64,000 nucleotides of DNA from Cupriavidus laharis (GCF_914271435.1 NZ_CAJZAI010000001.1:248001-312000), one strand, 5' to 3'; shown: positions 6,897-15,075, numbered from the stretch's first letter. Numbers and translations are program-made. Notes: generated by a model from the letters alone, not told the origin.

Positions 6897-9533
6897 TCAG
6901 GCGCGGCGCGGGGGCTGGCCCATCCACTGGTGCACGCGGTCGACGGTGGCGCCGGTAGCGCCTTCGTCGCACTGCAGGACCAGCAGGTCGCCGGCCACCA
7001 GTTGGCCGAGTGCGGTCTCGATGGCGTCGCGGCGCGTGCCTTCGTCGATGATCTTGGTGACGCGGCGCCCTTCGTACAGCCCCTGCTTGAGCAGCGCGCG
7101 GGCCTCGGCATCGGGCAGCGTGCGCTTGACGCTGCGGTCTTCACACAGGAACACGCGGTCGAAGCTGGCGCCCAGGACCTTGCCCTGCCGGACCATGTCT
7201 TCGTCGCGGCGCTGCATGCCGGCGCCGTAGACGATCATGCGGCGTTCGGCGGGGAAGCGGTCCAGCGCGGCGGCCAGGGCCTCCAGCGCAGGGGCGTTGT
7301 GCGCGTCGTCCACCACCACGATGGCGCCGTTGCGCTCGAACAGCGTGAAGCGGCCCGGCACGTCGACCTGGCCCACGTCGAAGGTCACGATGCCGGCGCG
7401 GATCAGGTCATTGGAGATGCCCAGCGCCCAGCCCGTGGCGACTGCCGCCAGCACGTTTTCCACCTGGAACGAGACGCGGCCGGCGTAGGTCAGCGGAATG
7501 GCCGCGACATCGGTCAGCGGCGTTTCGCTGCTGCCGGTGGCCAGTACCACCTTGCCGTCGCGCACGAACACGGCGCGCTTGCCCTTGGCGCGGTGCGCGG
7601 CAATCGCCGGCAACTCGGCGGACAGGCCAAAGAAGATCACGTCGCCATCCGACAGCTCGGCCATTTCCACCACGCGCTCGTCGCGCGCGTTGAGCACGGC
7701 GGCGCCGTTCTTGAGGACCACGTCCACCTGGGTGCGCAGCACGTTGTACATGCGGTCTTCGTCTTCGACGTAGTAGTCGCCCATGTGGTCGGGCGTGTCG
7801 AAGTTGGTGACCACGCCAACCTGGCAGCGGTCATAGACCAGGCCTTCGGACAGGATGGCGCCGCTATCGTTCTCGAACACAGCGGCTTCCACCGCGCGGT
7901 TCATCAGGATGCGGTGGCCGGCGTCCCAGTTGGCGCGGTCGCCGCCCTGGACCAGGCGGCGATCCAGGAAGAGGCCGTCGCTGCAGGCCAGCCCGGTGTG
8001 CTTGCCTGACAGCTGCAGCAGGCGCGCGACCAGCTTGGCGACCACGGTCTTGCCGTTGGTACCGGTAATGCCGACCACAGGGATGCGGCCCGGATCCGTG
8101 TCATCGGCCTCGGGGAAGAGGTGATCGACGATCGCACGGCCCACAGGGCGAGGCGTGCCGTCGGCCGGCTTGATGTGCATGAGCAAGCCGGGGCCGGCGT
8201 TGACTTCCACGATGGCGCCGCGCTGCTCGGCCAGCGGGCGCGAAATGTCCTCGGCCACCAGGTCCACGCCGGCGATGTCCAGGCCGACCACGCGCGCGGC
8301 CAGCGATGCATGCGCGGCCACGCTCGGGTGCACGCGGTCGGTGACGTCGAACGCCACATTGCCGTTGCGCTGGATCAGCACGGTCTTGCCTTCGGGCGGC
8401 ACCGAGCTGGCATCCATGCCCTGGCGCTTGAGCTCCAGGCGGGCCGCCGAGTCCAGGCGGACCTTGTTCAGCGGATGGTCTTCGGTGCTGCCGCGGCGCG
8501 GATCGGAATTGATCTGCAGCTCGATCAGTTCCTCGATGGTCGACTTGCCGTCGCCCACCACGCTGGCGGTCTCGCCCATCGCGGCAGCGACCATGCGGCC
8601 GCCCACCACCAGCAGGCGGTGCTCGTTGCCGGGAATGAAGCGCTCGACGATCACGCCGCTGCCTTCCTCGATGGCCACGGCATAGGCGGTCTCGACTTCC
8701 TCGCGTGTCATCAGGTTGGTGAAGACGCCGCGGCCATGGTTGCCGTCGTATGGCTTGACCACCACCGGCACGCCGATGTCCTCGGCAGCTTCCCAGGCGT
8801 CTTCCGGCGATTCGACCATGCGGCCTTCCGGAACAGGCACGCCGCACGATTCCAGCAGGCTCTTGGTCAGGTCCTTGTCGCGCGAGATGCTTTCGGCGAT
8901 GGCGCTGGTGCGGTCGGTCTCGGCCGTCCAGATGCGGCGCTGGCGAGCGCCGTAGCCGAGCTGCACCAGGTTGCCGTCGGACAGGCGGAGGGACGGGATG
9001 TCGCGGTCGTCGGCGGCATCGACGATGCAGGCCGTGCTCGGGCCCAGGCAGTGCTCATCGATCAGCCGGCGCAGGTGATCGACGGCGGCGGGCACGTCGA
9101 ACGGCCGGTCCTCGATGGCGGCCATCACCAGGTCACGCGCCGTGAAGAGCGCGGCGCGGGTCACTTCTTCATGCCAGGCGCGCACGATCACCTTGTAGAC
9201 GCCGCGGATCGGGGTCTCGCGCGCCTTGCCGAAGCCGCCCGGCATGCCAGCCAGGTTCTGCAGCTCAAGCGTCACGTGTTCCAGGATGTGGCCCGGCCAG
9301 GTGCCTTCCTTGAGGCGCTGCAGGAAACCGCCGCGCTCGCCGATGCTGCAGCGGTGCTCGATCAGCGTAGGCAGCCAGGTCGACAGCCGTTCGTAGAACC
9401 CCGGAATCGTGTTGGAGGGAAAATCCTCCAGTTCCCCGATATCGACCCACGCCTCCAGCACGGGCCGATATGTCCACATATTCGGGCCGCGCAGCGACAT
9501 GACATCGAAAATCTCAATGTCCTTCTTTTTCAT
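6897..9533 (-). CDS. cphA': Cyanophycin synthetase paralog CphA'
   Basis: An 878-residue paralog of the downstream CphA with the same three-part layout: N-terminal domain beginning FDVMSLRGPNMWTYRPVLEA, an ATP-grasp domain (VVVKPYDGNHGRG near 257-269, IVEVNAGPGLLMH near 441-453) and a Mur-ligase-like domain with an intact P-loop GTNGKTV at 491-497. Two Mur-domain signatures differ from the neighbour: ETARGG is ENDSGA here, and DYGHNP is DDAHNA (742-747). Start at the ATG of MKKKDIEIFD; six extra upstream codons are possible but add nothing conserved. Burkholderiales commonly carry such a cphA'-cphA pair. The second copy's role is unclear: it may polymerise with different substrate preference, or help the canonical enzyme. 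Confidence 0.9.
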   Translation of the reverse strand: MKKKDIEIFDVMSLRGPNMWTYRPVLEAWVDIGELEDFPSNTIPGFYERLSTWLPTLIEHRCSIGERGGFLQRLKEGTWPGHILEHVTLELQNLAGMPGGFGKARETPIRGVYKVIVRAWHEEVTRAALFTARDLVMAAIEDRPFDVPAAVDHLRRLIDEHCLGPSTACIVDAADDRDIPSLRLSDGNLVQLGYGARQRRIWTAETDRTSAIAESISRDKDLTKSLLESCGVPVPEGRMVESPEDAWEAAEDIGVPVVVKPYDGNHGRGVFTNLMTREEVETAYAVAIEEGSGVIVERFIPGNEHRLLVVGGRMVAAAMGETASVVGDGKSTIEELIELQINSDPRRGSTEDHPLNKVRLDSAARLELKRQGMDASSVPPEGKTVLIQRNGNVAFDVTDRVHPSVAAHASLAARVVGLDIAGVDLVAEDISRPLAEQRGAIVEVNAGPGLLMHIKPADGTPRPVGRAIVDHLFPEADDTDPGRIPVVGITGTNGKTVVAKLVARLLQLSGKHTGLACSDGLFLDRRLVQGGDRANWDAGHRILMNRAVEAAVFENDSGAILSEGLVYDRCQVGVVTNFDTPDHMGDYYVEDEDRMYNVLRTQVDVVLKNGAAVLNARDERVVEMAELSDGDVIFFGLSAELPAIAAHRAKGKRAVFVRDGKVVLATGSSETPLTDVAAIPLTYAGRVSFQVENVLAAVATGWALGISNDLIRAGIVTFDVGQVDVPGRFTLFERNGAIVVVDDAHNAPALEALAAALDRFPAERRMIVYGAGMQRRDEDMVRQGKVLGASFDRVFLCEDRSVKRTLPDAEARALLKQGLYEGRRVTKIIDEGTRRDAIETALGQLVAGDLLVLQCDEGATGATVDRVHQWMGQPPRRA

Positions 9534-9775
9534 CGATTTAGCTTGAGGCAATGGGCGGAACCGCCCGAGAAATGGAAGCCTAACCTTTCAATAACGTTAC
9601 AGCATACGTCAGGTTGACTTCTTTAGCTGACATCCGATTGTGCAATGCATCAGGAGCACCCGCTGGTTTGCGTTATGTATACTTGCGGGCAAAATCGCGG
9701 GCCGCCAGTGCGCGGCCATTCTAAATTGTTTCAAGTTATGTCCGTTTCCGCTGGACGCTGCAAGGCGCGCCGACA

Positions 9776-12079
9776 ATGACCCAGTCTTCCCTGCCTGTCT
9801 CACAAAGCCACGCCCCGGACGAGCCGTGGCGTGCCGAAGCCGGTGCGATGCTTCGTCCCGGCGAGACCGTTCTGGCCGGGCTGGAACTCGACCTCGACGC
9901 GAGGCTGCATTTTACCCAAGGGTGGCTGGTTGTGACGGACCAGCGTCTTCTGGCTCGCGCTCCCGGCGAAAAAAATGTGCAGGAATGGGCCATCGGGCCC
10001 GGCTTGCGCCTCTCGCACACGGACCACGCCGGCGTGGGCACCCTTGAACTGAGCGACGGCACGGCCAGGCTTGGCAACTGGCGCTACACGCTTGGTTACA
10101 ATCCCGCCGCGCTGCGGCTGGTCGACCAGTTCGAGGCGCGCCGTGACATGGCAGTTGCCGGCGAACCACCGGATGCCGGCGAGGTACTGTGCCCCACCTG
10201 CAAGGCACCGCTGCCGCCTGGCGAGGAGCAATGCCCGCAGTGCAGCCGCGAACTGGAAACCCCGCCGTCAACGTGGGCGCTGCTGCGCCTGTGGCGCTTT
10301 GCGCGTCCGTATCGCTGGGAACTGCTGGCCGGCTTTGTCCTGACGCTGCTGTCCACAGCGGCCACGCTGGTGCCGCCGTACCTGACCATGCCGCTGATGG
10401 ACAAGGTGCTGATCCCGTTCCAGAACGGCGTGCCGATCGACTATGGCCTGGTGCGCCTGTACCTGGCTGGCCTGCTGGGCGCGGCACTGGTGGCCTGGAG
10501 CCTGGGCTGGGCGCGCACCTACCTGCTGGCGCGCGTGTCCGAGCGCATCGGCGCCGACCTGCGCACCACCACCTACGAACACTTGCTGAAGCTCTCGCTG
10601 GAGTACTTCGGCGGCAAGCGCACGGGCGACCTGATGGCGCGCATCGGCTCGGAGAGCGACCGCATCTGCGTCTTCCTGTCGCTGCACCTGCTGGACTTCG
10701 CCACCGACGTGCTGATGATCGTGATGACGGCGGTGATCCTCGTGTCGATCAACCCTTGGCTCGCGCTGGTGACGCTGGTGCCGCTGCCGTTCATCGCGTG
10801 GATGATCCACCTGGTGCGCGACAAGCTGCGCCACGGCTTCGAGAAGATCGACCGGATCTGGTCGGAGATCACCAACGTGCTGGCCGACACGATTCCGGGC
10901 ATCCGCGTGGTCAAGGCCTTTGCGCAGGAAAAGCGTGAAGTGGCCCGTTTCCGGGAGGCCAACAAACACAACCTGGCAATCAATGATCGCGTGAATGCCG
11001 TGTGGTCGCTGTTCACGCCGACCGTGACGCTGCTCACGGAAATCGGTCTGCTGGTGGTGTGGGTCTTCGGCATCTGGCAGGTGTCGCACAGCGCCATCAC
11101 GGTGGGTGTGCTGGTCGCATTCCTCACCTACATCAGCCGCTTCTATACGCGGCTCGATTCGATGAGCCGGATCGTATCGGTTACGCAGAAGGCGGCGGCC
11201 GGGGCCAAGCGCATCTTCGACATTCTCGACCACGTGTCGAGCGTGCCAGAGCCCGCGCGCCCGGCAAAGCTGGAGAAGGTGGAAGGCGCCATCGAAATGC
11301 GTGACCTCGGGTTCCGCTACGGCAACCGTGCGGTGATCCGCGGCCTGGACTTGTCGATCGCGCCGGGCGAGATGATCGGGCTGGTCGGGCACAGCGGTTC
11401 GGGCAAGAGCACGCTGGTCAACCTGATCTGCCGCTTCTATGACGTGTCCGAAGGCGCGATCCGCGTGGACGGCATCGATATCCGTTCGCTGCCGGTTTCG
11501 GAGTATCGCAGCCATATCGGCCTGGTGCTGCAGGAGCCGTTCCTGTTCTTCGGCACGATTGCCGAGAACATCGCGTATGGCAAGCCGGATGCCACGCGCG
11601 AGGAGATCGTCGCGGCGGCGCGCGCCGCGCACGCGCACGAATTCATCCTGCGGCTGCCGCACGGCTACGACTCGCTCGTCGGCGAGCGTGGCCAGGCGCT
11701 GTCTGGCGGCGAGCGCCAGCGCATCTCGATTGCGCGTGCGTTGCTGATCAACCCGCGCATCCTGATCATGGACGAGGCCACGTCCTCGGTCGACACGCAG
11801 ACGGAGAAGGAAATCCAGAAGGCGCTCGACAACCTGGTGCAGGGGCGGACCACCATCGCGATCGCGCACCGGCTGTCCACGCTGCGCAAGGCCGACCGCC
11901 TCGTGGTGATGGACCGCGGCCAGATTGTCGAGGTGGGCGGCCATGACGAGCTGCTGGCGCGCGAAGGCGCCTACTACAAGCTGTACCAGGCGCAGGCCCG
12001 CAATGTCGATACCGAGGCCGAATCCGACAGCGAAGGCGGTGTGCCTGCCAGGGAAGCGGAGGCCGCCAATGCACAATGA
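9776..12079 (+). CDS. Cyanophycin-associated ABC exporter-like protein with N-terminal extension and zinc ribbon
   Basis: A 767-residue fused permease-ATPase of the MsbA/ABCB type. Residues 184-460 hold the six-helix transmembrane domain and 505-745 the ATPase, with Walker A GHSGSGKST (538-546), signature LSGGERQ (642-648) and Walker B ILIMDEAT (662-669). Before the membrane part there are about 180 unusual residues: a beta-rich segment (about 28-125) with WLVVTDQRLLAR, resembling bacterial PH-like domains, and a zinc-ribbon pattern CPTC-x10-CPQC (Cys139, 142, 153, 156). The gene diverges from cphA' across about 240 bp and overlaps the DUF1854 gene by 11 bp. This pair recurs beside cyanophycin genes in Burkholderiales, hence the association, but the transported substrate is unknown. 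Confidence 0.88.
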   Translation: MTQSSLPVSQSHAPDEPWRAEAGAMLRPGETVLAGLELDLDARLHFTQGWLVVTDQRLLARAPGEKNVQEWAIGPGLRLSHTDHAGVGTLELSDGTARLGNWRYTLGYNPAALRLVDQFEARRDMAVAGEPPDAGEVLCPTCKAPLPPGEEQCPQCSRELETPPSTWALLRLWRFARPYRWELLAGFVLTLLSTAATLVPPYLTMPLMDKVLIPFQNGVPIDYGLVRLYLAGLLGAALVAWSLGWARTYLLARVSERIGADLRTTTYEHLLKLSLEYFGGKRTGDLMARIGSESDRICVFLSLHLLDFATDVLMIVMTAVILVSINPWLALVTLVPLPFIAWMIHLVRDKLRHGFEKIDRIWSEITNVLADTIPGIRVVKAFAQEKREVARFREANKHNLAINDRVNAVWSLFTPTVTLLTEIGLLVVWVFGIWQVSHSAITVGVLVAFLTYISRFYTRLDSMSRIVSVTQKAAAGAKRIFDILDHVSSVPEPARPAKLEKVEGAIEMRDLGFRYGNRAVIRGLDLSIAPGEMIGLVGHSGSGKSTLVNLICRFYDVSEGAIRVDGIDIRSLPVSEYRSHIGLVLQEPFLFFGTIAENIAYGKPDATREEIVAAARAAHAHEFILRLPHGYDSLVGERGQALSGGERQRISIARALLINPRILIMDEATSSVDTQTEKEIQKALDNLVQGRTTIAIAHRLSTLRKADRLVVMDRGQIVEVGGHDELLAREGAYYKLYQAQARNVDTEAESDSEGGVPAREAEAANAQ

Positions 12080-12581
12080 CGCCAACCTTCACGCTATTCA
12101 CGCTACTGCAATGCCCGAGACGGAATTCACGCTGACCCGCAATGCCTTCGGCCGCCTGGTGCTGACCCTTGGCGACGGCACGGCGCACGAGGGCGTGGTG
12201 CCGGTGCGCGCCTTCCCGATCGGCGCGCCCGACGACGGCATCGGCATGATGAGCACGGATGGCCATGAACTGGTCTGGATTCCGCGGCTGGACCGGCTGC
12301 CCGCCCCGCAGCGCGCGCTGGTGGAGGAGGAACTGGCCGCGCGCGAATTCATGCCCGAGATCCGGCGCATTGTCAGTGTTTCGACGTTTGCCACACCGAG
12401 CGAGTGGACCGTGCAGACCGATCGCGGCCAGACCACGCTGGTGTTGCGCGGCGAGGAAGACATCCGCCGCCTGGCCGGGACCACGCTGCTGATTTCGGAC
12501 AGCCACGGCATCCACTACCTGATCCGTGACCTGATGGCGCTGGACCGTCCCAGCCGCAAGCTGCTCGACCGCTTCCTCTGA
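12069..12581 (+). CDS. DUF1854 protein, cyanophycin-associated
   Basis: A 170-residue soluble protein of the DUF1854 family. Its start ATG overlaps the last 11 bases of the ABC gene and is preceded by CGGAGG at 12057-12062, so the two are translationally coupled. Family-like features are the opening FTLTRNAFGRLVLTLGDG, HELVWIPRLDRLP, EFMPEIRRIVSVS and the end DRPSRKLLDRFL. There is no signal peptide or membrane span. The tight coupling suggests it acts with the ABC protein, perhaps on its cytoplasmic face. No biochemical role is known to me. Confidence 0.85.
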   Translation: MHNDANLHAIHATAMPETEFTLTRNAFGRLVLTLGDGTAHEGVVPVRAFPIGAPDDGIGMMSTDGHELVWIPRLDRLPAPQRALVEEELAAREFMPEIRRIVSVSTFATPSEWTVQTDRGQTTLVLRGEEDIRRLAGTTLLISDSHGIHYLIRDLMALDRPSRKLLDRFL

Positions 12582-12610
12582 GCGGTCGCGTTCAGCGGAG
12601 GGCTGCTGCC

Positions 12611-13012
12611 TCAGTGCAGCAGTTCCTCGCCGTCCTCATCGTCGTCCATATCGTCATGCATCAATGGGATATCCGGGACCATGTCGAAGACCGTCGAGTG
12701 ATAGTGCACGCTGAACCAGTCGCGGAACATCTGCAGCGACAGTTGTTCGGGCCACAGTGACTCGTCAAACCACTCGGCGAGCATGAACTCGAAGAAACCA
12801 CGCCAGCGTTTTTCCACCCAATGCCTGGCATTGTCGGCGGTGTCCGCAATTTCCTCGGGCAGCAGGAAAACACTCTGATCTTCCCGCACGTGTTCTAGCG
12901 TCAGGTTCGGAACGGGCTCCGGATCCACGGCCTGGATCCAATCCAGAAACGGTTGCTCGGGAACGATCGTGACCAGGGCGCGGTTGACGGTGAAGCGGGG
13001 ATAATCGGACAT
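12611..13012 (-). CDS. Conserved hypothetical acidic protein
   Basis: A 133-residue soluble protein that I do not recognise by function. It starts MSDYPRFTVNRALVTIVPEQ, is rich in aromatic residues (WVEKRWRGFFEFMLAEWFD) and ends in a strongly acidic tail (MHDDMDDDEDGEELLH). It has no signal peptide or membrane span. It is convergent with the DUF1854 gene (29 bp between stops) and is the last chromosomal-backbone gene before the ssrA island. The composition and clean length argue for a real gene of the native backbone; the start has no obvious ribosome site. Confidence 0.7.
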   Translation of the reverse strand: MSDYPRFTVNRALVTIVPEQPFLDWIQAVDPEPVPNLTLEHVREDQSVFLLPEEIADTADNARHWVEKRWRGFFEFMLAEWFDESLWPEQLSLQMFRDWFSVHYHSTVFDMVPDIPLMHDDMDDDEDGEELLH

Positions 13013-13116
13013 GGCTAAGCGACAGGGGAGGCTGCAGGACGGTATTGTAGACGCGGGGACGGGCGGCTAGCGATGGCACCACGTTGTATGGGCGGACGGC
13101 CTGTCATTCGGGCAAG

Positions 13117-13145
13117 AAAAAACCCAGCCGGGCAACGGCTGGGTT
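13117..13145 (-). terminator. Minus-strand terminator, probably the displaced ssrA terminator
   Basis: A 10-bp perfect stem (13121-13130 with 13136-13145) with a 5-base loop, and an A-run at 13117-13122 giving a U-tract for minus-strand transcription. No minus-strand gene ends just before it inside the island, but a degraded tmRNA 3' end lies 8 bp away in the same orientation. The simplest reading is that this ended ssrA before the island inserted between them. Confidence 0.65.
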
Positions 13146-13152
13146 TCAGGAG

Positions 13153-13172
13153 TACTGGTGCCGGCGTCAACC
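13153..13172 (-). repeat. Candidate left attachment site (degenerate tmRNA 3' end)
   Basis: Read on the minus strand, the sequence CGCCGGC-ACCAGTA matches the end of ssrA (CGCCGGCTCCACCAGTA) except for three missing bases. Ten of the 13 bases ending in that GCCGGC also match. It lies 8 kb from ssrA in the same orientation and is followed by a terminator, as expected for the displaced half of an insertion into the tmRNA gene. Confidence 0.55.
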
Positions 13173-13421
13173 AAATGATAGCTGGAAAGCCTTATGTGGT
13201 GCGGCTATATGGCTTTTCGTTTCGATCTTGACCCCCAATCTGACCCCCGCAACACCACCGCTCGGGGCAGCCGATACTGCTGGGGGCGATCTGGCGCGGC
13301 CCTGCGCTTCTGCGTTGTCAACCTTCCACCGGCGCACGCACAGGCAATGTCGTCGCGACGTTCCGGTCGTCGATCCGCTCCACCTTCGGCATCACTCCGC
13401 ACGATCTTCCGAGTGGCCCGA

Positions 13422-13467
13422 CCCTCCCCCCTAGCGTCCCCCCATGCCCCACACCCCCGGCACCCCC
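13422..13467 (-). other. G-quadruplex-prone G-rich tract (minus strand)
   Basis: On the minus strand this stretch has six runs of three to six G in 46 bases, with short spacers, enough for an intramolecular G-quadruplex. It lies between the left attachment site and the first cargo gene, about 115 bp before the latter. Whether it folds or matters is unknown. Confidence 0.4.
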
Positions 13468-13583
13468 GCTTGGGTATGGCTCTTAACCGGGAGCGCAGAA
13501 ATTTTCGCTGCTAACAATATGTGTTGCGTTACGATGCACTCGTTACTAAATATTCGAAGCGGCAACACCTTCCGCGCGTGGCT

Positions 13584-14096
13584 ATGAAGCGTACTGTGCT
13601 GGCTCTCTTGAGCCTTTCAATATTGACAACCGCCGTGGGGGCAGAGCGACCTTCTGTTGATTACATTCCCTTAGACGCACTGGAGAAGTACTACCCACCT
13701 CAGAGGAAGATCGACGAATCCGAGCGTGTGTATGTTTGGATGACGAAACCCGAACCGGGCGGAGCCGCGCTGGAAATAGTGAATGTCAATGAGAGGGGCG
13801 GGGCGTGTAGCCTCGGATATCCCCCGCCGCCCGATGCGCAAATGAGCCTTGTCGGAAAGAACGGCGAACCGCTTGCGATGGGGCGCACGGCGAGGATCGT
13901 CTCGTCGACCGGAGAGATAACAATGACGGGCTGTTCGGAGCGTGCGAAAGACGGCGTGCGACGAATTGTCTGGGACACTCCCCGTGGGCCGATCTGGAGG
14001 TCATACAAGGAGAGCACCTTCACGCTAACCCCGGAGGCTAAGCGCTTGGAGGATTCCATAGAACGGCAGAGGAATACGTCTGGAAAGGCGAGGTAG
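13584..14096 (+). CDS. Hypothetical exported protein, island cargo
   Basis: A 170-residue protein with a clear Sec signal peptide: MKRT, a hydrophobic stretch VLALLSLSILTTAV and a likely cut after VGA (about residue 20). The mature part has two cysteines (in GGACSLG and MTGCSER), a proline-rich YPPPPD turn and a basic C-terminus. I recognise no family. The ATG at 13584 is preferred to an upstream GTG at 13521 because the signal peptide begins there. Codon use is more AT-rich than the chromosome, consistent with recent acquisition. A periplasmic role is inferred from the signal peptide only. Confidence 0.65.
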   Translation: MKRTVLALLSLSILTTAVGAERPSVDYIPLDALEKYYPPQRKIDESERVYVWMTKPEPGGAALEIVNVNERGGACSLGYPPPPDAQMSLVGKNGEPLAMGRTARIVSSTGEITMTGCSERAKDGVRRIVWDTPRGPIWRSYKESTFTLTPEAKRLEDSIERQRNTSGKAR

Positions 14097-14117
14097 CCCC
14101 CATCGTGCCGGTCGCAT

Positions 14118-14168
14118 TCAGACGTAGTCGTCGGGGTGTGGCAGCGAGGCGTGATCAAAAATGCGCGG
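14118..14168 (-). pseudogene. Duplicated 3' tail of the 14524-15075 gene family
   Basis: This 51-base stretch aligns without gaps to 14524-14574, the 3' end of the neighbouring minus-strand gene, at 42 of 51 positions. On the minus strand it encodes IFDHASLPHPDDYV plus a stop, against KFDHASLPHADDYL plus a stop. The differences partly preserve the amino acids, so it looks like the remnant of a related, diverged gene and not a recent copy. Upstream sequence on that strand shows no further similarity. Confidence 0.6.
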
Positions 14169-14213
14169 GTTGTGACTAGGGAGTGGAAGCCATACGGAGG
14201 CGACGTCGTTCAT

Positions 14214-14516
14214 ATGATCCCTTTCTATCAATCGAAAGAATGGTCGACGTGTCCGCGCGTGCCGGTCGTCCTCAACGGCCAACTGTGCTTTGCTTACGAC
14301 ACAACCGCGAAGGGTGAAACATGGCAACCCAAGCGCGGCCACGCACAGCGCACCGGCTCGCTCGATGGCATCGAGCACATGTTCATGCTGACCCACAACT
14401 ACGGTCGTGGCGAGACAGATCGCCACTATCTGTACTTCCGGCAGGACGGTAAGCTGTTCTTCGTCTATACGGGCGAAAGCTGGCCAGCCACCATCTGCAT
14501 CGAGACTGGCGTGTAA
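14214..14516 (+). CDS. Hypothetical protein, island cargo
   Basis: About 100 residues from an ATG at 14214, with a GGAGG 13 bases upstream. The frame stays open further upstream to a GTG at 14136, but that extension would be the antisense of the duplicated tail at 14118-14168. The protein looks genuine: VPVVLNGQLCFAYDTTAKGE, HMFMLTHNYGRGETDRHYLY and FFVYTGESWPATICIETGV suggest a small beta-rich domain. No signal peptide and no family recognised. It lies exactly between the two copies of the duplicated tail, so it may have been brought in by recombination, or be the truncated rest of a longer gene. Confidence 0.5.
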   Translation: MIPFYQSKEWSTCPRVPVVLNGQLCFAYDTTAKGETWQPKRGHAQRTGSLDGIEHMFMLTHNYGRGETDRHYLYFRQDGKLFFVYTGESWPATICIETGV

Positions 14517-14523
14517 CGCGCTC

Positions 14524-15075
14524 TCACAGGTAGTCGTCGGCGTGCGGCAGGGATGCGTGATCGAACTTGCGCGGCCTGCCGCGTGGCCGCTTCACTGGTG
14601 TGGGGCCCTTCGACGGCTTGTCATCGGATTCCGTAACGACACCGGGCGGCAGCCACTGCCGCCGGCTTTTGTCGGGGGAGTCGATCCACACGCGCGCCTT
14701 GCGCCAGCCCGCTGCACGCAGCACCGCGACGAGTGCAGTGTTGCCCGCCGTCTTACCCGCCGTCACGCCGTGTAGCTGTGCCTTGATCTCGCTGAAGGTG
14801 TGCGGGCGCATCCGCGTCGCAACGGGCTGCACGGCCCACCAGCGCTGAAACTGGCTGGCCAGCGTATCAGCCCTGTACCGTTCTGCTTCGACGCGTCGGA
14901 GCGTCGTGCGAGCCTTGCGTGCGGCGCCTCGCAGCGCCTGTGCCGTGCGGGCGTCGCGCCGCCTCTGCTGCCGGCGCTGCTTCTCAGCCTCAGCAGCACG
15001 CTCCCGCGCGACGCGCTCAGCGTCCTCGGCGCCGTCAATCTGCAGTTGCTGCAGCCAGTCAGACAGGTAGCTCAT
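14524..15075 (-). CDS. Hypothetical coiled-coil basic protein
   Basis: A 183-residue protein. Residues 15-65 are a highly charged helix (ERVARERAAEAEKQRRQQRRR) likely to form a coiled coil. The middle segment (RWWAVQPVATRMRPHTFSEI...) looks globular, and the C-terminus has a basic AT-hook-like patch, KRPRGRPRKFDHA, which may bind DNA. The end HASLPHADDYL recurs as a diverged remnant at 14118-14168. It is the last gene of the minus-strand island operon, about 180 bp after the primase gene. No function recognised; DNA or chromatin binding is a guess from the RGRPRK patch. Confidence 0.6.
   Translation of the reverse strand: MSYLSDWLQQLQIDGAEDAERVARERAAEAEKQRRQQRRRDARTAQALRGAARKARTTLRRVEAERYRADTLASQFQRWWAVQPVATRMRPHTFSEIKAQLHGVTAGKTAGNTALVAVLRAAGWRKARVWIDSPDKSRRQWLPPGVVTESDDKPSKGPTPVKRPRGRPRKFDHASLPHADDYL

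Larger units (their letters stand above)
13013..13583. other. Gene-free junction region of the ssrA island
   Basis: About 570 bp with no convincing gene on either strand. It holds, in order, a minus-strand terminator (13117-13145), a degenerate copy of the tmRNA 3' end (13153-13172), a GACCCCC motif pair (13230-13248) whose 12-base core at 13227-13238 is inverted near the integrase at 20996-21007, and a C-rich tract with six C-runs (13422-13467). Base composition drops sharply towards AT just after it (13501-13560). Confidence 0.6.

Noticed and set aside
3540..8009. A 1489-codon open frame on the plus strand
   Set aside because: It is antisense to cphA and cphA', is rich in His, Arg and Ala as expected of a shadow of high-GC coding sequence, and has no recognisable domain. 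The minus-strand frames carry complete enzyme motifs.
13084..13434. A 116-codon plus-strand open frame across the island's left junction
   Set aside because: Spans a terminator and the attachment site and has no protein-like composition.
14118..14426. A minus-strand open frame of 102 codons ending in the duplicated tail
   Set aside because: Only the last 17 or so codons resemble a protein; the rest is antisense to the 14214-14516 gene. Treated as a remnant.
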